In this document: positions 1 through 8,322 of the stretch, one piece after another
Numbering within the stretch: position 1 is the stretch's first letter
Layout: each line of letters begins with the position of its first letter
NCBI RefSeq assembly: GCF_022690765.1
Contig: NZ_JALCZA010000008.1
Coordinates: 1-64,000 of the forward strand
Direction of reading: 5' to 3'
Length of the DNA stretch: 64,000 bases
Source of the DNA: Anaeromyxobacter oryzisoli
GTDB taxonomy: Bacteria; Myxococcota; Myxococcia; Myxococcales; Anaeromyxobacteraceae
The notes under the pieces: model-generated
What the model was told of the DNA's origin: nothing
Seen by the model: only the letters and a program-made list of their open reading frames with translations
Database searches by the model: none
Position numbers and translations under genes: made by a program

Positions 1-379
1 CTCCACCTCCTTCTTGAGCCAGCCCCACGCTCGCCGTGCAGGCGCGCTCGTACCCGCGGCCCCGGGCGCGAAACGCCTCGCGGAGCGGATGCGGGCCGGG
101 ACGATGTGATGAATGGTCAGGGCTGCGGCCCCGCGCCCCGTCCACCCTGAGCTCGTCGAAGGGTCGCCGGCGCCCCACCCCTGGCTCCGCGGGGCCCACG
201 CGCGCTGGCGCGCGCTGTCCCGCGGGGAGGGGCGCTGCCCCTCCCCACCTGCGGTGGGACCCCTCCCCGCTGCCCGTTCTCGAATCATGATCGGCCGTCT
301 CGTGCTGCGTGGCCGGGCGCCGGCCGAAGCGTGAGCTCCGGCCGGTGCCGCGCGGACGCGAGCGAGCCGCCTCGGCCCG
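1..379. other. Left-edge stretch without a supportable gene
   Basis: No reading frame here has a convincing start, ribosome site or recognisable product. Short open frames on the plus strand are arginine/proline-rich and look like GC-rich noise. A gene running leftward out of the window cannot be excluded, because the first 30 bases on the minus strand could code, but there is too little to judge. The only clear structure is the short palindromic repeat at 145-163. Confidence 0.5.
145..163. repeat. Short REP-like palindromic element
   Basis: The 19-base sequence CCCTGAGCTCGTCGAAGGG begins with CCCT and ends with AGGG. Read on the minus strand it is CCCTTCGAC-GA-GCTCAGGG. Those same end blocks (CCCTTCGAC and GCTCAGGG) bound a longer 40-base hairpin at 915-954 and 9682-9721, so this appears to be a short form of the same repeat family. 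Similar short palindromes are common extragenic repeats in GC-rich genomes. Confidence 0.6.
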
Positions 380-748
380 CTACAGCGTGACCACGCTCGC
401 CGCGGCGAGGGTGCGCTGGGCGATCTCCCGCATGTTGCTCACCTGCCCGACCTGGAGGTCCTTCGTGAGGCCGAAGAACTCGAGGCAGGTGACGCAGGCG
501 AGGAGGTCCACCCCGGCGTCCTCGAGCTGGCGCAGCGCCTCGAGGCTCGCCGAGCCCGAGCCGAGCAGCTTCACGCCGGCGTTGTAGAAGACGAGCGTGT
601 CCGGCTTCGCCTCGAGCGTGGTGAGGGTCCGGAGGAAGTTCCCGAGCAGCTTCGCGCCGAGCGCGTCGTCGCCGCGCCCCATCCCCTCCCCGTTCACGAT
701 CACCACCGTCCCGCCGCGACGCGCATCCGCCACATCCTTCGCAGACAT
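380..748 (-). CDS. YedF-like DsrE-family protein (selenium metabolism associated)
   Basis: This 122-residue protein matches the C-terminal DsrE-like domain of the YedF family. It has an opening VVIVNGEGMGRGDDALG stretch, a FYNAGVKLL motif, and LLACVTCLEFFGL with two cysteines, followed by VGQVSNM. Family knowledge: YedF proteins are sulfurtransferase-like and occur mainly in selenium-using bacteria; full-length members also carry an N-terminal TusA-like domain, which is absent here. The start at 748 is chosen because AGGAGG lies 7 bases upstream (756-761). The frame stays open to 1090, but that extension is repeat-derived and arginine-rich. The exact biochemical role is unknown. The family assignment is fairly secure; a selenium role is inference, supported by the candidate selenoprotein at 56.3 kb. 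Confidence 0.75.
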   Translation of the reverse strand: MSAKDVADARRGGTVVIVNGEGMGRGDDALGAKLLGNFLRTLTTLEAKPDTLVFYNAGVKLLGSGSASLEALRQLEDAGVDLLACVTCLEFFGLTKDLQVGQVSNMREIAQRTLAAASVVTL

Positions 749-858
749 CTTCGATCCTCCTGCGGGAGGCCTGTTCGGCGTCCCGCCTCCTCGAAGCTGG
801 AAGCTCCCGGGGCCCCGGCGCGGGCCGACCTGACAGCGCCGCTCGATTGGGCTGAGCC

Positions 859-1033
859 CTGCTGCGGCGCACGCTGCCTGCCTGCGCCGGGCAGACTCCT
901 CCGTCCGCTGCTCGCCCTTCGACTCCGGCGCGCAGCGCGCGCCTACGCTCAGGGCGAACGGAGCTTCGAAGCGCCTGCGCTGCTCCGTCGTCGTGTGCCC
1001 CGGCTCGGCGACGGCATCGTGTGCCTCGCGACG
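859..1033. repeat. 175-bp dispersed element, copy A
   Basis: This block aligns without gaps to 9626-9800, with about six mismatches by hand alignment. Its centre folds into a two-part stem: TCGCCCT at 912-918 pairs with AGGGCGA at 951-957, and an inner GGCGCGC pairs with GCGCGCC across an AGC loop. This copy is intergenic, upstream of the yedF-like gene. The element is open in the same minus-strand frame in both copies. It encodes no recognisable transposase, so it resembles a REP/MITE-like passive element. Confidence 0.85.
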
Positions 1034-1096
1034 GGCCCGACCCAACCGAGAGGCGCTATGAGCCGCCGCAGCGCGGCGGCGCCGGACCACCGGGCC

Positions 1097-3970
1097 TCAC
1101 CACGGCGCCGGCCGGTAGTCCTTGAAGAACTGGCCGGCGGCGTGCCGGCCGGTGCGGAACCCGTCGAAGATCGGCGCCACGATCCGCGCCGCGCCGTCCA
1201 CGACGTCGAGCGGCGGCGAGAAGGCGTGCTCCTCGACCTTCCGCTCGGCGAGGTGGGCGGGATCCTCGTCGGTCACCCACCCGGTGTCCACCGCGTTGAG
1301 GTAGATGCCGTCGCGCGCGTAGTCGGGGGCGCTGGTGCGCACGATCATGTTCAGCGCCGCCTTCGCCATGTTGGTGTGCGGGTGCCGGTCGGTCTTGTGC
1401 GCGCGGTAGAACTGCCCCTCCATAGCCGACACCAGGACGACGTGGCGCGCCGGGTCGGCGCTGGTGGCGGTGCCGGGCGGCGCGGCCCGCGCCCGCAGCA
1501 TGAGCGGCCTGAGCCGCGCGCTCATCACGAACGGCGCGGTCGCGTTGACGAGCAGCACCTCGAGCAGCTCGAGCGTCGGCACCTCGTGCAGGCGGAGGCG
1601 CCACGAGTTGTGCGCGCGGAGGTCCACCTGCTGCAGGTCGCGATCCAGCACGCCGCGCGGGAAGAGCTCGACGGCCCCCGGCCCGGGGAGGAGCAGGTCG
1701 GCGTCGCTGACCGCCTGCGAGAGCAGCGCCGGCCCGGTCACGCCCGCCGCCCGTCCGTCACGGCCGAGCGTCGCGCGGAACGCCTCGTAGTCGCGGAGCA
1801 GCGCGCGTTCCGCGTCCGGGACGCGCGAGAGCTCCCCCTGCTCGCCCTCGACGAGGTGCGCGTAGAAGCCCGGGGGGCGGCGCACCGTCTGGCAGGCGTT
1901 GTGGATCTGGAAGTCGAGCCGCGGCAGGGTCGCGTCGAGCCGCTGGCAGAGCAGCTCCACGCTCGGCGTGTGCCGCAGGTCCACGCCCTGGATCGAGAGC
2001 CGGTCCCGCCAACGATCGAAGTCCGCCTCGCGCGCGTACCGCGCCGCCGCGTCGCGCGGGAACCGCGTGCACGCCACCACCGTGCACCCGGCCCGCAGGA
2101 GCAGCAGGGCCGCCTGGTAGCCGATCTTCACGCGCGCGCCGGTGACGAGGGCCACCCGACCGCGCAGGTCCACCGTGGCCGTCCGGCGCGCGAGGTTCTC
2201 GTCCCCGCAGGCGCGGCACATCTGATCGTAGAACGGGTGCAGCCTGCGGAACGGCGCCTTGCACACGTAGCACTTGCGCGGCTCCGACAGCTCCGGCCCC
2301 TCGTTCTCGAGCGGGGCGCCCCCGTCGGCGGCGGCGGCCCCGACGCCAGGCTCGCCCGCGGGGACGAGGCGTGGCCACCACCCGGACGCGTCCGAGCCCG
2401 GCGCCGGCAGCTCCGGGAGCGGCGCGACGAACACAGGCGCCTGGCGGAGCGCCTGGATGCCCGTCTCCTGGCGCAACCTCCCATCCTGCTCGCGCTTCGC
2501 GCGGTGCTCGCCCCGGAGGAGCGCCTTCTGCAGCCGCTTGCGCGCGCGGAGGTCCGGGCGCGCCACCTCGCCGGCGAGGCGCTGGAGCTCCACGCGCGCC
2601 GCCGCGTCGATCGAGGCGAGGACCGTCCGGTCCTCGGCCACGCGCGCGAGCACGCGGAGCGTGGCCGCGAGCTCCGCAGCGTCGATCCCCGCTTGCCCGC
2701 GGTCCTCTCCGTTGCCCATCGGGGCGCATCCATATCGCGCCCCGGCGCGCGTGCCCACCCCCTGCGAGCGCGCGGGCGTGCGGCCGGCCGGCCGCGGGGC
2801 GATCAGGCGGGGCGCACCCCAGTCGGCTTCGACGGCGTACGCCATGCAGCGCTCGAACACCTCGTACCCGAAGTCGGGACAGCGGAGGCCCGCCCGCGCG
2901 AGGAGCGGGCCCGAGCGATCCGTCGCGAACGTGCGACGATCGGACATGTACGGACGGTAGACCGCGGTCATCCGGTCGAACGCGGCCTCGAGCACGGTGC
3001 GTTGCGTGGCCGCCAGCTCCGCCGGAGCGGCCGCGCGGACGCCGCTCAGCCCGAACATCCGCGAGGTGAAGGCGACCAGGTCGGCGAGCGGCGTCGAGCG
3101 GCCCGCGACGAGGTGGAACACGCCCTGGGACGCGGCCGACGCGCGAACCGCGGCGAACGCGTCGGTGAAGAAGTCCACGGGCACGAGATCGAGACCGGCC
3201 CCCTCGGACTCCACCCGGAGCGGCATCCTCAGCGTCCCGTCGGGCGCGAGGCTCACGGCCGCCGCCCGGGCCCTGGTCCCCCGCGTCCGGAGATCCTCGA
3301 GGTACGCGTCGCGCAGCAGGACGGCCGCCCGGACGGGGTGGTAGACGGCGTTGAACAGCAGGCTCCTGCCGGTGCGAGAGTCGCCGCAGACGATCGAAGG
3401 GCGGTAGACGACGGCACGCACGCCGGCGGCGGCGCACCTCGCCCGCACCATCAGCTCGGCCCGGCACTTCGTCTCCTCGTACGGGTTGTGGAACCGCGCC
3501 GCGGGATCCGGCCAGGCCTCGCGGCACACGCCCTCGCGCCGGCCGACCGCGTAGGCGGTGCTCACGTGGTGGAACGCGGCGAGGCGCGGCGCCGCGGCCG
3601 CGAGGTCGAGGACCCGCGCGAGGCCGACGAGGTTGACGCGCTCGAGGAGCTCGCGCCTGCGCTCCGCGAACGACGTCTCCGAAGCGCAGTGGACGATCTC
3701 GTCCAGCTCGGCGCACACCCGCGCGCGCTCGCCTCGCCCGAGGCCGAGGTCCTCCGCCAGGAGATCCCCCTCGACGACGCGGAGCCGGCGCCGGGCCTCG
3801 CCACCCACGCCGTGCCAGTCCATCACCCGGCGCACCCGCTCCGCCGCGCCGACGTCCGCGGCGGCCCGCGCGAGGACCGTCACCTCGTGCCCCTCCTCGA
3901 GCAGGCGCGCGGCGAGGTGGCTCCCGAGGAACCCCGTCCCGCCGGTGAGCATGATGCGCGCCGCCGTCAC
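1097..3970 (-). CDS. Fusion of an extended SDR, a zinc ribbon and a classical SDR
   Basis: A single uninterrupted frame of 957 residues encodes two short-chain dehydrogenase/reductase units. The N-terminal unit (about 1-390) has the NAD(P) motif LTGGTGFLG near residue 8 and a PYEETK active-site motif; it resembles fatty acyl-CoA/thioester-reductase-type extended SDRs. An arginine-rich linker leads to a second unit starting near residue 418 (ATG at 2719). That unit has a CYVC...CRAC zinc-ribbon-like pair near 566-587, a VTGARVKIG nucleotide loop near 605, and a conserved serine (VSAMEG). The usual Tyr four residues before Lys is Thr (TNMAK), though a nearby YRAHK also fits Tyr-x3-Lys. No stop separates the halves, so readthrough into a fusion is unavoidable; internal initiation at 2719 is possible. 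The GTG start lies 8 bases after the upstream oxidase gene, implying one operon. Substrate unknown. Confidence 0.75.
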   Translation of the reverse strand: MTAARIMLTGGTGFLGSHLAARLLEEGHEVTVLARAAADVGAAERVRRVMDWHGVGGEARRRLRVVEGDLLAEDLGLGRGERARVCAELDEIVHCASETSFAERRRELLERVNLVGLARVLDLAAAAPRLAAFHHVSTAYAVGRREGVCREAWPDPAARFHNPYEETKCRAELMVRARCAAAGVRAVVYRPSIVCGDSRTGRSLLFNAVYHPVRAAVLLRDAYLEDLRTRGTRARAAAVSLAPDGTLRMPLRVESEGAGLDLVPVDFFTDAFAAVRASAASQGVFHLVAGRSTPLADLVAFTSRMFGLSGVRAAAPAELAATQRTVLEAAFDRMTAVYRPYMSDRRTFATDRSGPLLARAGLRCPDFGYEVFERCMAYAVEADWGAPRLIAPRPAGRTPARSQGVGTRAGARYGCAPMGNGEDRGQAGIDAAELAATLRVLARVAEDRTVLASIDAAARVELQRLAGEVARPDLRARKRLQKALLRGEHRAKREQDGRLRQETGIQALRQAPVFVAPLPELPAPGSDASGWWPRLVPAGEPGVGAAAADGGAPLENEGPELSEPRKCYVCKAPFRRLHPFYDQMCRACGDENLARRTATVDLRGRVALVTGARVKIGYQAALLLLRAGCTVVACTRFPRDAAARYAREADFDRWRDRLSIQGVDLRHTPSVELLCQRLDATLPRLDFQIHNACQTVRRPPGFYAHLVEGEQGELSRVPDAERALLRDYEAFRATLGRDGRAAGVTGPALLSQAVSDADLLLPGPGAVELFPRGVLDRDLQQVDLRAHNSWRLRLHEVPTLELLEVLLVNATAPFVMSARLRPLMLRARAAPPGTATSADPARHVVLVSAMEGQFYRAHKTDRHPHTNMAKAALNMIVRTSAPDYARDGIYLNAVDTGWVTDEDPAHLAERKVEEHAFSPPLDVVDGAARIVAPIFDGFRTGRHAAGQFFKDYRPAPW

Positions 3971-3978
3971 GACGTCGC

Positions 3979-5859
3979 TCAGCCGGCGTCGGCCCGATCG
4001 GAGAGGTCGCGGTAGAGCCACGACTCCTTCCGGGCCGTCCCCTGCGTGAAGACCGTCTTCAGCCACGTCAGGTTGGACCCGGGCTGCGCGCACAACCCGT
4101 CGAGCCACGGCACCACCGCGTCCATGGCCCGCGCGGTCCGCTCCTTGTCCGCCGGATCGGCCTGATCGACGTACCAGTCGTACTCGAGCACCGCGCGCTT
4201 CCCCATGTCGATGGGCGTGACGAACCCGTACGCGTGCTCGAGCCCCGCCTCCTCGGCGATCTCCCCGAGCCGGCGCGCGAGCGCGGTGATGAGCTGCCCC
4301 TCGAGCGGGACGAACAGGATGAGCGGCATGAAGTGCTTGTGACGGGCCAGCCGCGCGCTCAGGATCCGGAACTGGTTGAGCCAGAGCAGGTCCGTGAGCT
4401 CGGGGCGCGCGTAGAGCCGTTCGTACGCCGCGCGCAGGTCCGGCTCGACCGCGGCGGCGATCGTCGCCGGCGTCGCACCGAGGGCCGCCTGGACCACCGG
4501 GCGCACCTCGGGATCCGCGAGCGCCTCCACCGCGGGCCGATCGCCCTCGAGATCGCGGAGCAGGTCGAGCGTCTTGGGCTCGATCACGCGGGGGAGCCCG
4601 AGCGCGAGCGTGCGGAAGAGGTCCTGGTCGATGACCGGCTTGCCCGCGAGCGCGCGCGCGGCGTCCAGGCCGAAGCGGTCCGCGACGACCAGGACGCCGA
4701 ACCCGAAGCCCAGGTCCTCGGGAAAGGCGCGCCGCGCCGCCTGCGCCAGCGCCCAGGTCGGCGCGAGGAACGTCGCGATGAAGTGCGGCCCGAGCACCGC
4801 CAGGGCGAGGCCGATGCGCCGCCGCGCCAGGTCGCGCGCGTAGCGCAGCGCCGGCTCGAGCCCGTCGAAGGGCACGATCAGGCCCGCCTCGTCGCCGGTC
4901 ACCGGTTGCAGCCGGATCTGGGCCCGCGTGCAGACGCCCGGGACCTCCGCGACGCGGTGCCGGTACGCGAGGTGCGCCGGGCCCGCGCCGTCCGGGTCCG
5001 CGAGGCGGAAGCGGCGCCCCGCGTGATCCACGAACTCCATGTCGAGCACGTGATCCGCGCCCATGCCGTAGGCCGCGGTCCACGGCGAGAACAGCCCCGT
5101 GCAGACGACGTTGCCGACCACGGTCGCGGTCGGCTCGCCGACGTTCACCCGGAACCCACGGCGGAGGGCCTCGCGCTGGAGCTCGAAGGCGGTGACGCCG
5201 GGGCCCACGGTCACGGTCCAGTTCGCCGGGTCGAACTCGAGCTCCTTCATCCGCGCCGTGTCGAGGACCAGCCCCTCGCTGAAGACCTTGCCGTAGATGC
5301 TGCCGCCGTTCCCGCGCACGACGAACGGGACCTGCTCGCGCGCGACGAGCCGCATCACGGCCTCGACCTCCTCGGCCGAGCCCGGGAGGACGACGGCGCG
5401 CGGCACGTGGTGCGGGCCGAGCGGGTAGGGATCGTGCGAGTAGGCGACCGTGATCGCGGGATCGTTCGCGGCCCAGTCGCGCCCGACGATCGCGCGGAGC
5501 TCCTCGACGAGCGGGTCCGACGGGGCGCGCGCCGTCGCCGCGCCGCTGCGGCGGTGCTCCGCGGCGGCGCTCTTCAGGGCCGCCATGACCGGCAGCGGCC
5601 GCAGCGAGGAGTAGAAGTGGCACTGGAGCTCGCAGACGCCGCAGAGATCGCACGAGTCGGCGACGTCGAGGAGCCCCTCGGTGACCGGGATCCGCCCGCG
5701 GGCGAGCGCGTCCACGATGTCCATCCGCCCCTGCGGGAAGTAGGCGACGTAGGGGCGCGCCACGCCGGCCGGGCAGACGCCCGTGCCGAGGTAGTCGATC
5801 TTGCACATCGCGTAGTGACGGCAGTGAGCCGCCGTCCACAGCGTCGCGTCGCCGGGCAT
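3979..5859 (-). CDS. FAD-linked oxidase with N-terminal cysteine-rich region
   Basis: This 626-residue protein carries a PCMH-type FAD-binding domain (about residues 165-300; VPRAVVLPGSAEEVEAV, then FVVRGNGGSIYG and a VGPGVTAFELQ stretch). It probably oxidises an organic substrate using covalent or tightly bound FAD. Before it lies an unusual region of about 100 residues with Cys at roughly 13, 19 and 29 and a CDLCGVCELQC motif near 70-80, which looks like a degenerate iron-sulfur cluster site. The ATG is preceded by GGGGAGGAG. It is the first gene of a two-gene unit with the SDR fusion, so the pair may carry out successive redox steps on one substrate, perhaps a lipid alcohol or aldehyde; that is inference. 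No signal peptide is seen. Confidence 0.7.
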   Translation of the reverse strand: MPGDATLWTAAHCRHYAMCKIDYLGTGVCPAGVARPYVAYFPQGRMDIVDALARGRIPVTEGLLDVADSCDLCGVCELQCHFYSSLRPLPVMAALKSAAAEHRRSGAATARAPSDPLVEELRAIVGRDWAANDPAITVAYSHDPYPLGPHHVPRAVVLPGSAEEVEAVMRLVAREQVPFVVRGNGGSIYGKVFSEGLVLDTARMKELEFDPANWTVTVGPGVTAFELQREALRRGFRVNVGEPTATVVGNVVCTGLFSPWTAAYGMGADHVLDMEFVDHAGRRFRLADPDGAGPAHLAYRHRVAEVPGVCTRAQIRLQPVTGDEAGLIVPFDGLEPALRYARDLARRRIGLALAVLGPHFIATFLAPTWALAQAARRAFPEDLGFGFGVLVVADRFGLDAARALAGKPVIDQDLFRTLALGLPRVIEPKTLDLLRDLEGDRPAVEALADPEVRPVVQAALGATPATIAAAVEPDLRAAYERLYARPELTDLLWLNQFRILSARLARHKHFMPLILFVPLEGQLITALARRLGEIAEEAGLEHAYGFVTPIDMGKRAVLEYDWYVDQADPADKERTARAMDAVVPWLDGLCAQPGSNLTWLKTVFTQGTARKESWLYRDLSDRADAG

Positions 5860-6149
5860 GCGCCTCTCCTCCCCTCGCGGAGTCCGGACGGGGGCTCTCC
5901 GTCGGCCACGGCTTCACGCCGCCGCCCCACCGGTGCTCCCGTCCAGCGGGCGCAGCGGCGCGTCGCGCATCATCGTGCATGCCTTCGCGACGGGCGCCTT
6001 CTCGTCCGGGGCTGCGCTGATCCGGGCGCGCGCCGCCGGAACGGCGCACGCGGCCGTCACGCAGGGGGGCGACGCTGCGCAGGTGACCGCCGCGGGGCGC
6101 GGCCCGCTACCCGTCGCGAGGCGCTCGCCTCGAACGATCGCCTTCGCCC
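5860..6149. other. Intergenic gap between FAD oxidase and yegD-like gene
   Basis: About 290 bases between two minus-strand genes. It should contain the promoter of the oxidase/SDR unit and the 3' end of the Hsp70-like transcript. I see the oxidase ribosome site (GGGGAGGAG, just above 5859) but no clear sigma-70 promoter or terminator hairpin with a T-run. Confidence 0.4.
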
Positions 6150-7436
6150 CTACCCCCGCTCGATCGCCTGCGCCTCCGCCGCGAGCCCCTCCACGACGGA
6201 GTGGAAGCCCTTGAACTGCTCCAGGCGCGCGGCGGGGAACCGTCGGCGGATCTCCGCGGCGAGCCGGGGCACCTTCGCGGTCCCGCCGGTGCAGCAGACC
6301 GCCCCGATGTCCTCGCAGCGGACCCCGGAGGCCTTCACCGTCTCGTCGAGGCAGCGCAGGATCTCGTCCACCGCGCGCCGGCTCGCCTCCTCGAACCCGG
6401 CCCGCGTGACCCGCTCGCGCACCTCGATCCCCGGGTACGAGAACGCGATCTGCGCGACCCGCTTCGACGAGAGCTCCCGCTTCCCCCGCTCGATCGCCTC
6501 GAAGAGCTGGAACCCCTGCGTCTCCTCCACCAGGACCGTGAGCTGATCCATCCGGGCGCGGTCCTCGTCCGAGAGCGACCACCGGCGCACGTCGGCGAGG
6601 AAGCTCGCGACGTCGCGCCGCTGGAGGATCGACAGGTGCGCCGGCGAGCAGAGGTGCTGCACGATCCCGTGCGGCATCCGCAGCACGTTGCTCCCGAAGG
6701 GCGCGCGGTACTGCACCTCCGCCCCGAAGTGGCGCCCGACCTGCGCGCGCATCAGGGCCGCGTCGAGGGCGTCGCCCGCCACCGCCACCCCGCCCACCGC
6801 GAGCACGTCCTTCCGCTCCAGCGCGCGCGGGCCCACCCGGAGCACCGTAAAGTCCGAGGTGCCGCCGCCGAAGTCGCCGATGAGCGCGATCTCCTCCCGC
6901 TCGGCGGCCGCCCCGAAGGCCCGCGCGGCCGCCACCGGCTCGGGCAGGAAGTGGACCTCCTCGAACCCGGCCAGCTCCGCCGCCTTCCGCAGCCGTCCCT
7001 CGGCGAAGACGTCGTCCTCGCCGTCGAAGTGGACCGGCCGTCCCAGGAGCACCCGCCGGATCTCCGCCCCGTAGTGGCGGTCCGCCCGCTCACGCATCTG
7101 GCGCAGCAGCGCCGCGACCAGCTCCTCCGCCGAGACGAGCCGGCCGCGGATCAGGGTGCCGCGGAACGAGCGCGTCCCGAGGTGGTGCTTGATCGAGCGG
7201 AGCAGCCGGGCCTCCGCGTCGTGCTCGATGAACTGGCGGAGCGCCTCCACCCCGACGAACACCCCGCCCGCGTCCGGGAAGCAGAGGATGCTCCGCAGGA
7301 TCGTCGGATCCGCGGCGCCGGGATCGAGCGGCGCCGGCTCGAACACCCGCTCCCTGCTCGCCGCCGCGAGGAGCGAGTTGCTGGTGCCGAAGTCGATGGC
7401 GTAGACGGTGGGGAGAGCGGAGCTGCGACGTTTCAC
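6150..7436 (-). CDS. yegD: YegD-like Hsp70-family ATPase
   Basis: A 428-residue actin-fold ATPase of the Hsp70 family. The ATP-binding motifs are visible: phosphate-1 AIDFGTSNS at about 13-21, phosphate-2 IGDFGGGTSDF near 193, and the adenosine motif CTGGTAKVPRL near 389. The protein ends right after the nucleotide-binding domain, so it lacks the DnaK substrate-binding and lid domains. This fits the E. coli YegD type (about 450 residues), whose function is poorly defined. The start is GTG at 7436, since no in-frame ATG precedes the nucleotide motif, and no strong ribosome site is seen. It stands alone, downstream of a tandem-repeat-rich spacer. Confidence 0.8.
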   Translation of the reverse strand: MKRRSSALPTVYAIDFGTSNSLLAAASRERVFEPAPLDPGAADPTILRSILCFPDAGGVFVGVEALRQFIEHDAEARLLRSIKHHLGTRSFRGTLIRGRLVSAEELVAALLRQMRERADRHYGAEIRRVLLGRPVHFDGEDDVFAEGRLRKAAELAGFEEVHFLPEPVAAARAFGAAAEREEIALIGDFGGGTSDFTVLRVGPRALERKDVLAVGGVAVAGDALDAALMRAQVGRHFGAEVQYRAPFGSNVLRMPHGIVQHLCSPAHLSILQRRDVASFLADVRRWSLSDEDRARMDQLTVLVEETQGFQLFEAIERGKRELSSKRVAQIAFSYPGIEVRERVTRAGFEEASRRAVDEILRCLDETVKASGVRCEDIGAVCCTGGTAKVPRLAAEIRRRFPAARLEQFKGFHSVVEGLAAEAQAIERG

Positions 7437-7570
7437 GCGCGTTCGGGGTCGTGCGGCCCGCTCGGACCGGGACGGCCCTGAGCGGCAGCGGCGAGGGCGC
7501 GGAGACCTAGCACGCCCCCGGGGCCGAGGCCAGCGACGGCGGCGACCCGACGGCCGCTCGGCCGAGATCC

Positions 7571-7600
7571 GTCACCGTCACCGTCACCGTGACCGTCACC
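7571..7600. repeat. Hexamer tandem repeat (GTCACC)
   Basis: Five consecutive 6-base units read GTCACC, with the fourth changed to GTGACC. They sit in the spacer upstream of the yegD-like gene and 18 bases before the heptamer array. Slippage may vary the copy number. Confidence 0.8.
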
Positions 7601-7618
7601 GATCCCCGTGCCCCGCCT

Positions 7619-7681
7619 CCCGTGTCCCGTGTCCCGTGTCCCGTGTCCCGTGTCCCGTGTCCCGTGTCCCGTGTCCCGTGT
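7619..7681. repeat. Heptamer tandem repeat (CCCGTGT x9)
   Basis: Nine perfect CCCGTGT units run head to tail over 63 bases and then degrade into a CCCCGTAG/CCCGTGACCCG tail. The array is intergenic, in the 361-base gap between the DUF2231 gene and yegD. Its unit is not a multiple of three, and no coding frame depends on it. It is a likely variable-number repeat. Confidence 0.9.
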
Positions 7682-7797
7682 CCCCGTAGCCCGTGACCCG
7701 CCGATCGTCGGACTCGGATCGTGGATCGGCCCACGGGCCCCGGACCCGGTTCACACCTCAGTAGACCCCGGTGACGGGTGACGGGCCCGGTCACGCA

Positions 7798-8322
7798 TCA
7801 CACCTTCCGCGGCTCCAGGCGCCTCGTCGGCACCCAGTGATCCGTCGCGGGGCGATCGCTCAGCGAGCTCGGGGAGTCCAGGTGAGCGCCGGTGTCCACG
7901 CCGACGCCGAGCCGATCGACCATCTCGCCCCCGAGCCAGCCCGTGACGAGCGCGAGCGCCACGCCGATCAGGGACAGGATGAACGCTCCGGTGCCCGCGT
8001 GGCCCGGGTCGGGCCGCCGCAGCCACCAGCTCACGATGAACAGCACCACCACGATGACGTTGCCGACGCCGTGGAGCGCTCCGACCTGCCAGGCGCGCGT
8101 GGTGCGCGGGAGGCCGAGCCAGTCCACGAGCCCGAACACCGCCGCCGCGAGGCCGCCGAGCACGCCCGCCGCGATCATGTAGAAGCTCGCCGTCCCGAGG
8201 GAGGGCGAGCCCGTCGCCATCCGGATGATGTCGAAGATGAAGGACGTCGCGAGCAATCCGAGCGGGAACACCACGAGCATCGGATGGATGGGATGACCCA
8301 CCAGCTTCGCCTTGCTTTCCAT
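7798..8322 (-). CDS. DUF2231-family membrane protein
   Basis: A 174-residue integral membrane protein with a short N-terminal GHPIHPMLVVFPLGLL motif, typical of DUF2231, and about four hydrophobic segments (roughly residues 13-32, 45-68, 85-102 and 113-130). The C-terminal 35 residues are hydrophilic. Family function is not established; members occur with cytochromes or as stress-associated membrane proteins. The ATG has a good GGAGGGG ribosome site 6 bases upstream. Its first 148 bases overlap the extended 3' end of the SpoIID gene in another frame. Confidence 0.75.
   Translation of the reverse strand: MESKAKLVGHPIHPMLVVFPLGLLATSFIFDIIRMATGSPSLGTASFYMIAAGVLGGLAAAVFGLVDWLGLPRTTRAWQVGALHGVGNVIVVVLFIVSWWLRRPDPGHAGTGAFILSLIGVALALVTGWLGGEMVDRLGVGVDTGAHLDSPSSLSDRPATDHWVPTRRLEPRKV

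Noticed and set aside
748-1090. N-terminal extension of the YedF-like protein
   Set aside because: The extension is encoded by the dispersed repeat and low-complexity sequence, whereas ATG at 748 has an ideal AGGAGG site.
2719-3970. Separate stand-alone gene for the N-terminal SDR
   Set aside because: No stop codon exists between the two SDR units in the given sequence, so a separate product would require a frameshift or error.
995-4015. Long plus-strand open frame of about 1000 codons opposite the SDR fusion
   Set aside because: Its product is dominated by Arg, Glu, Ala and His without any domain. It mirrors the codon bias of the real minus-strand genes; such antisense frames are expected at this GC content.
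7619-7681. CRISPR array
   Set aside because: Repeats are 7 bases with no spacers, so this is a simple tandem array.
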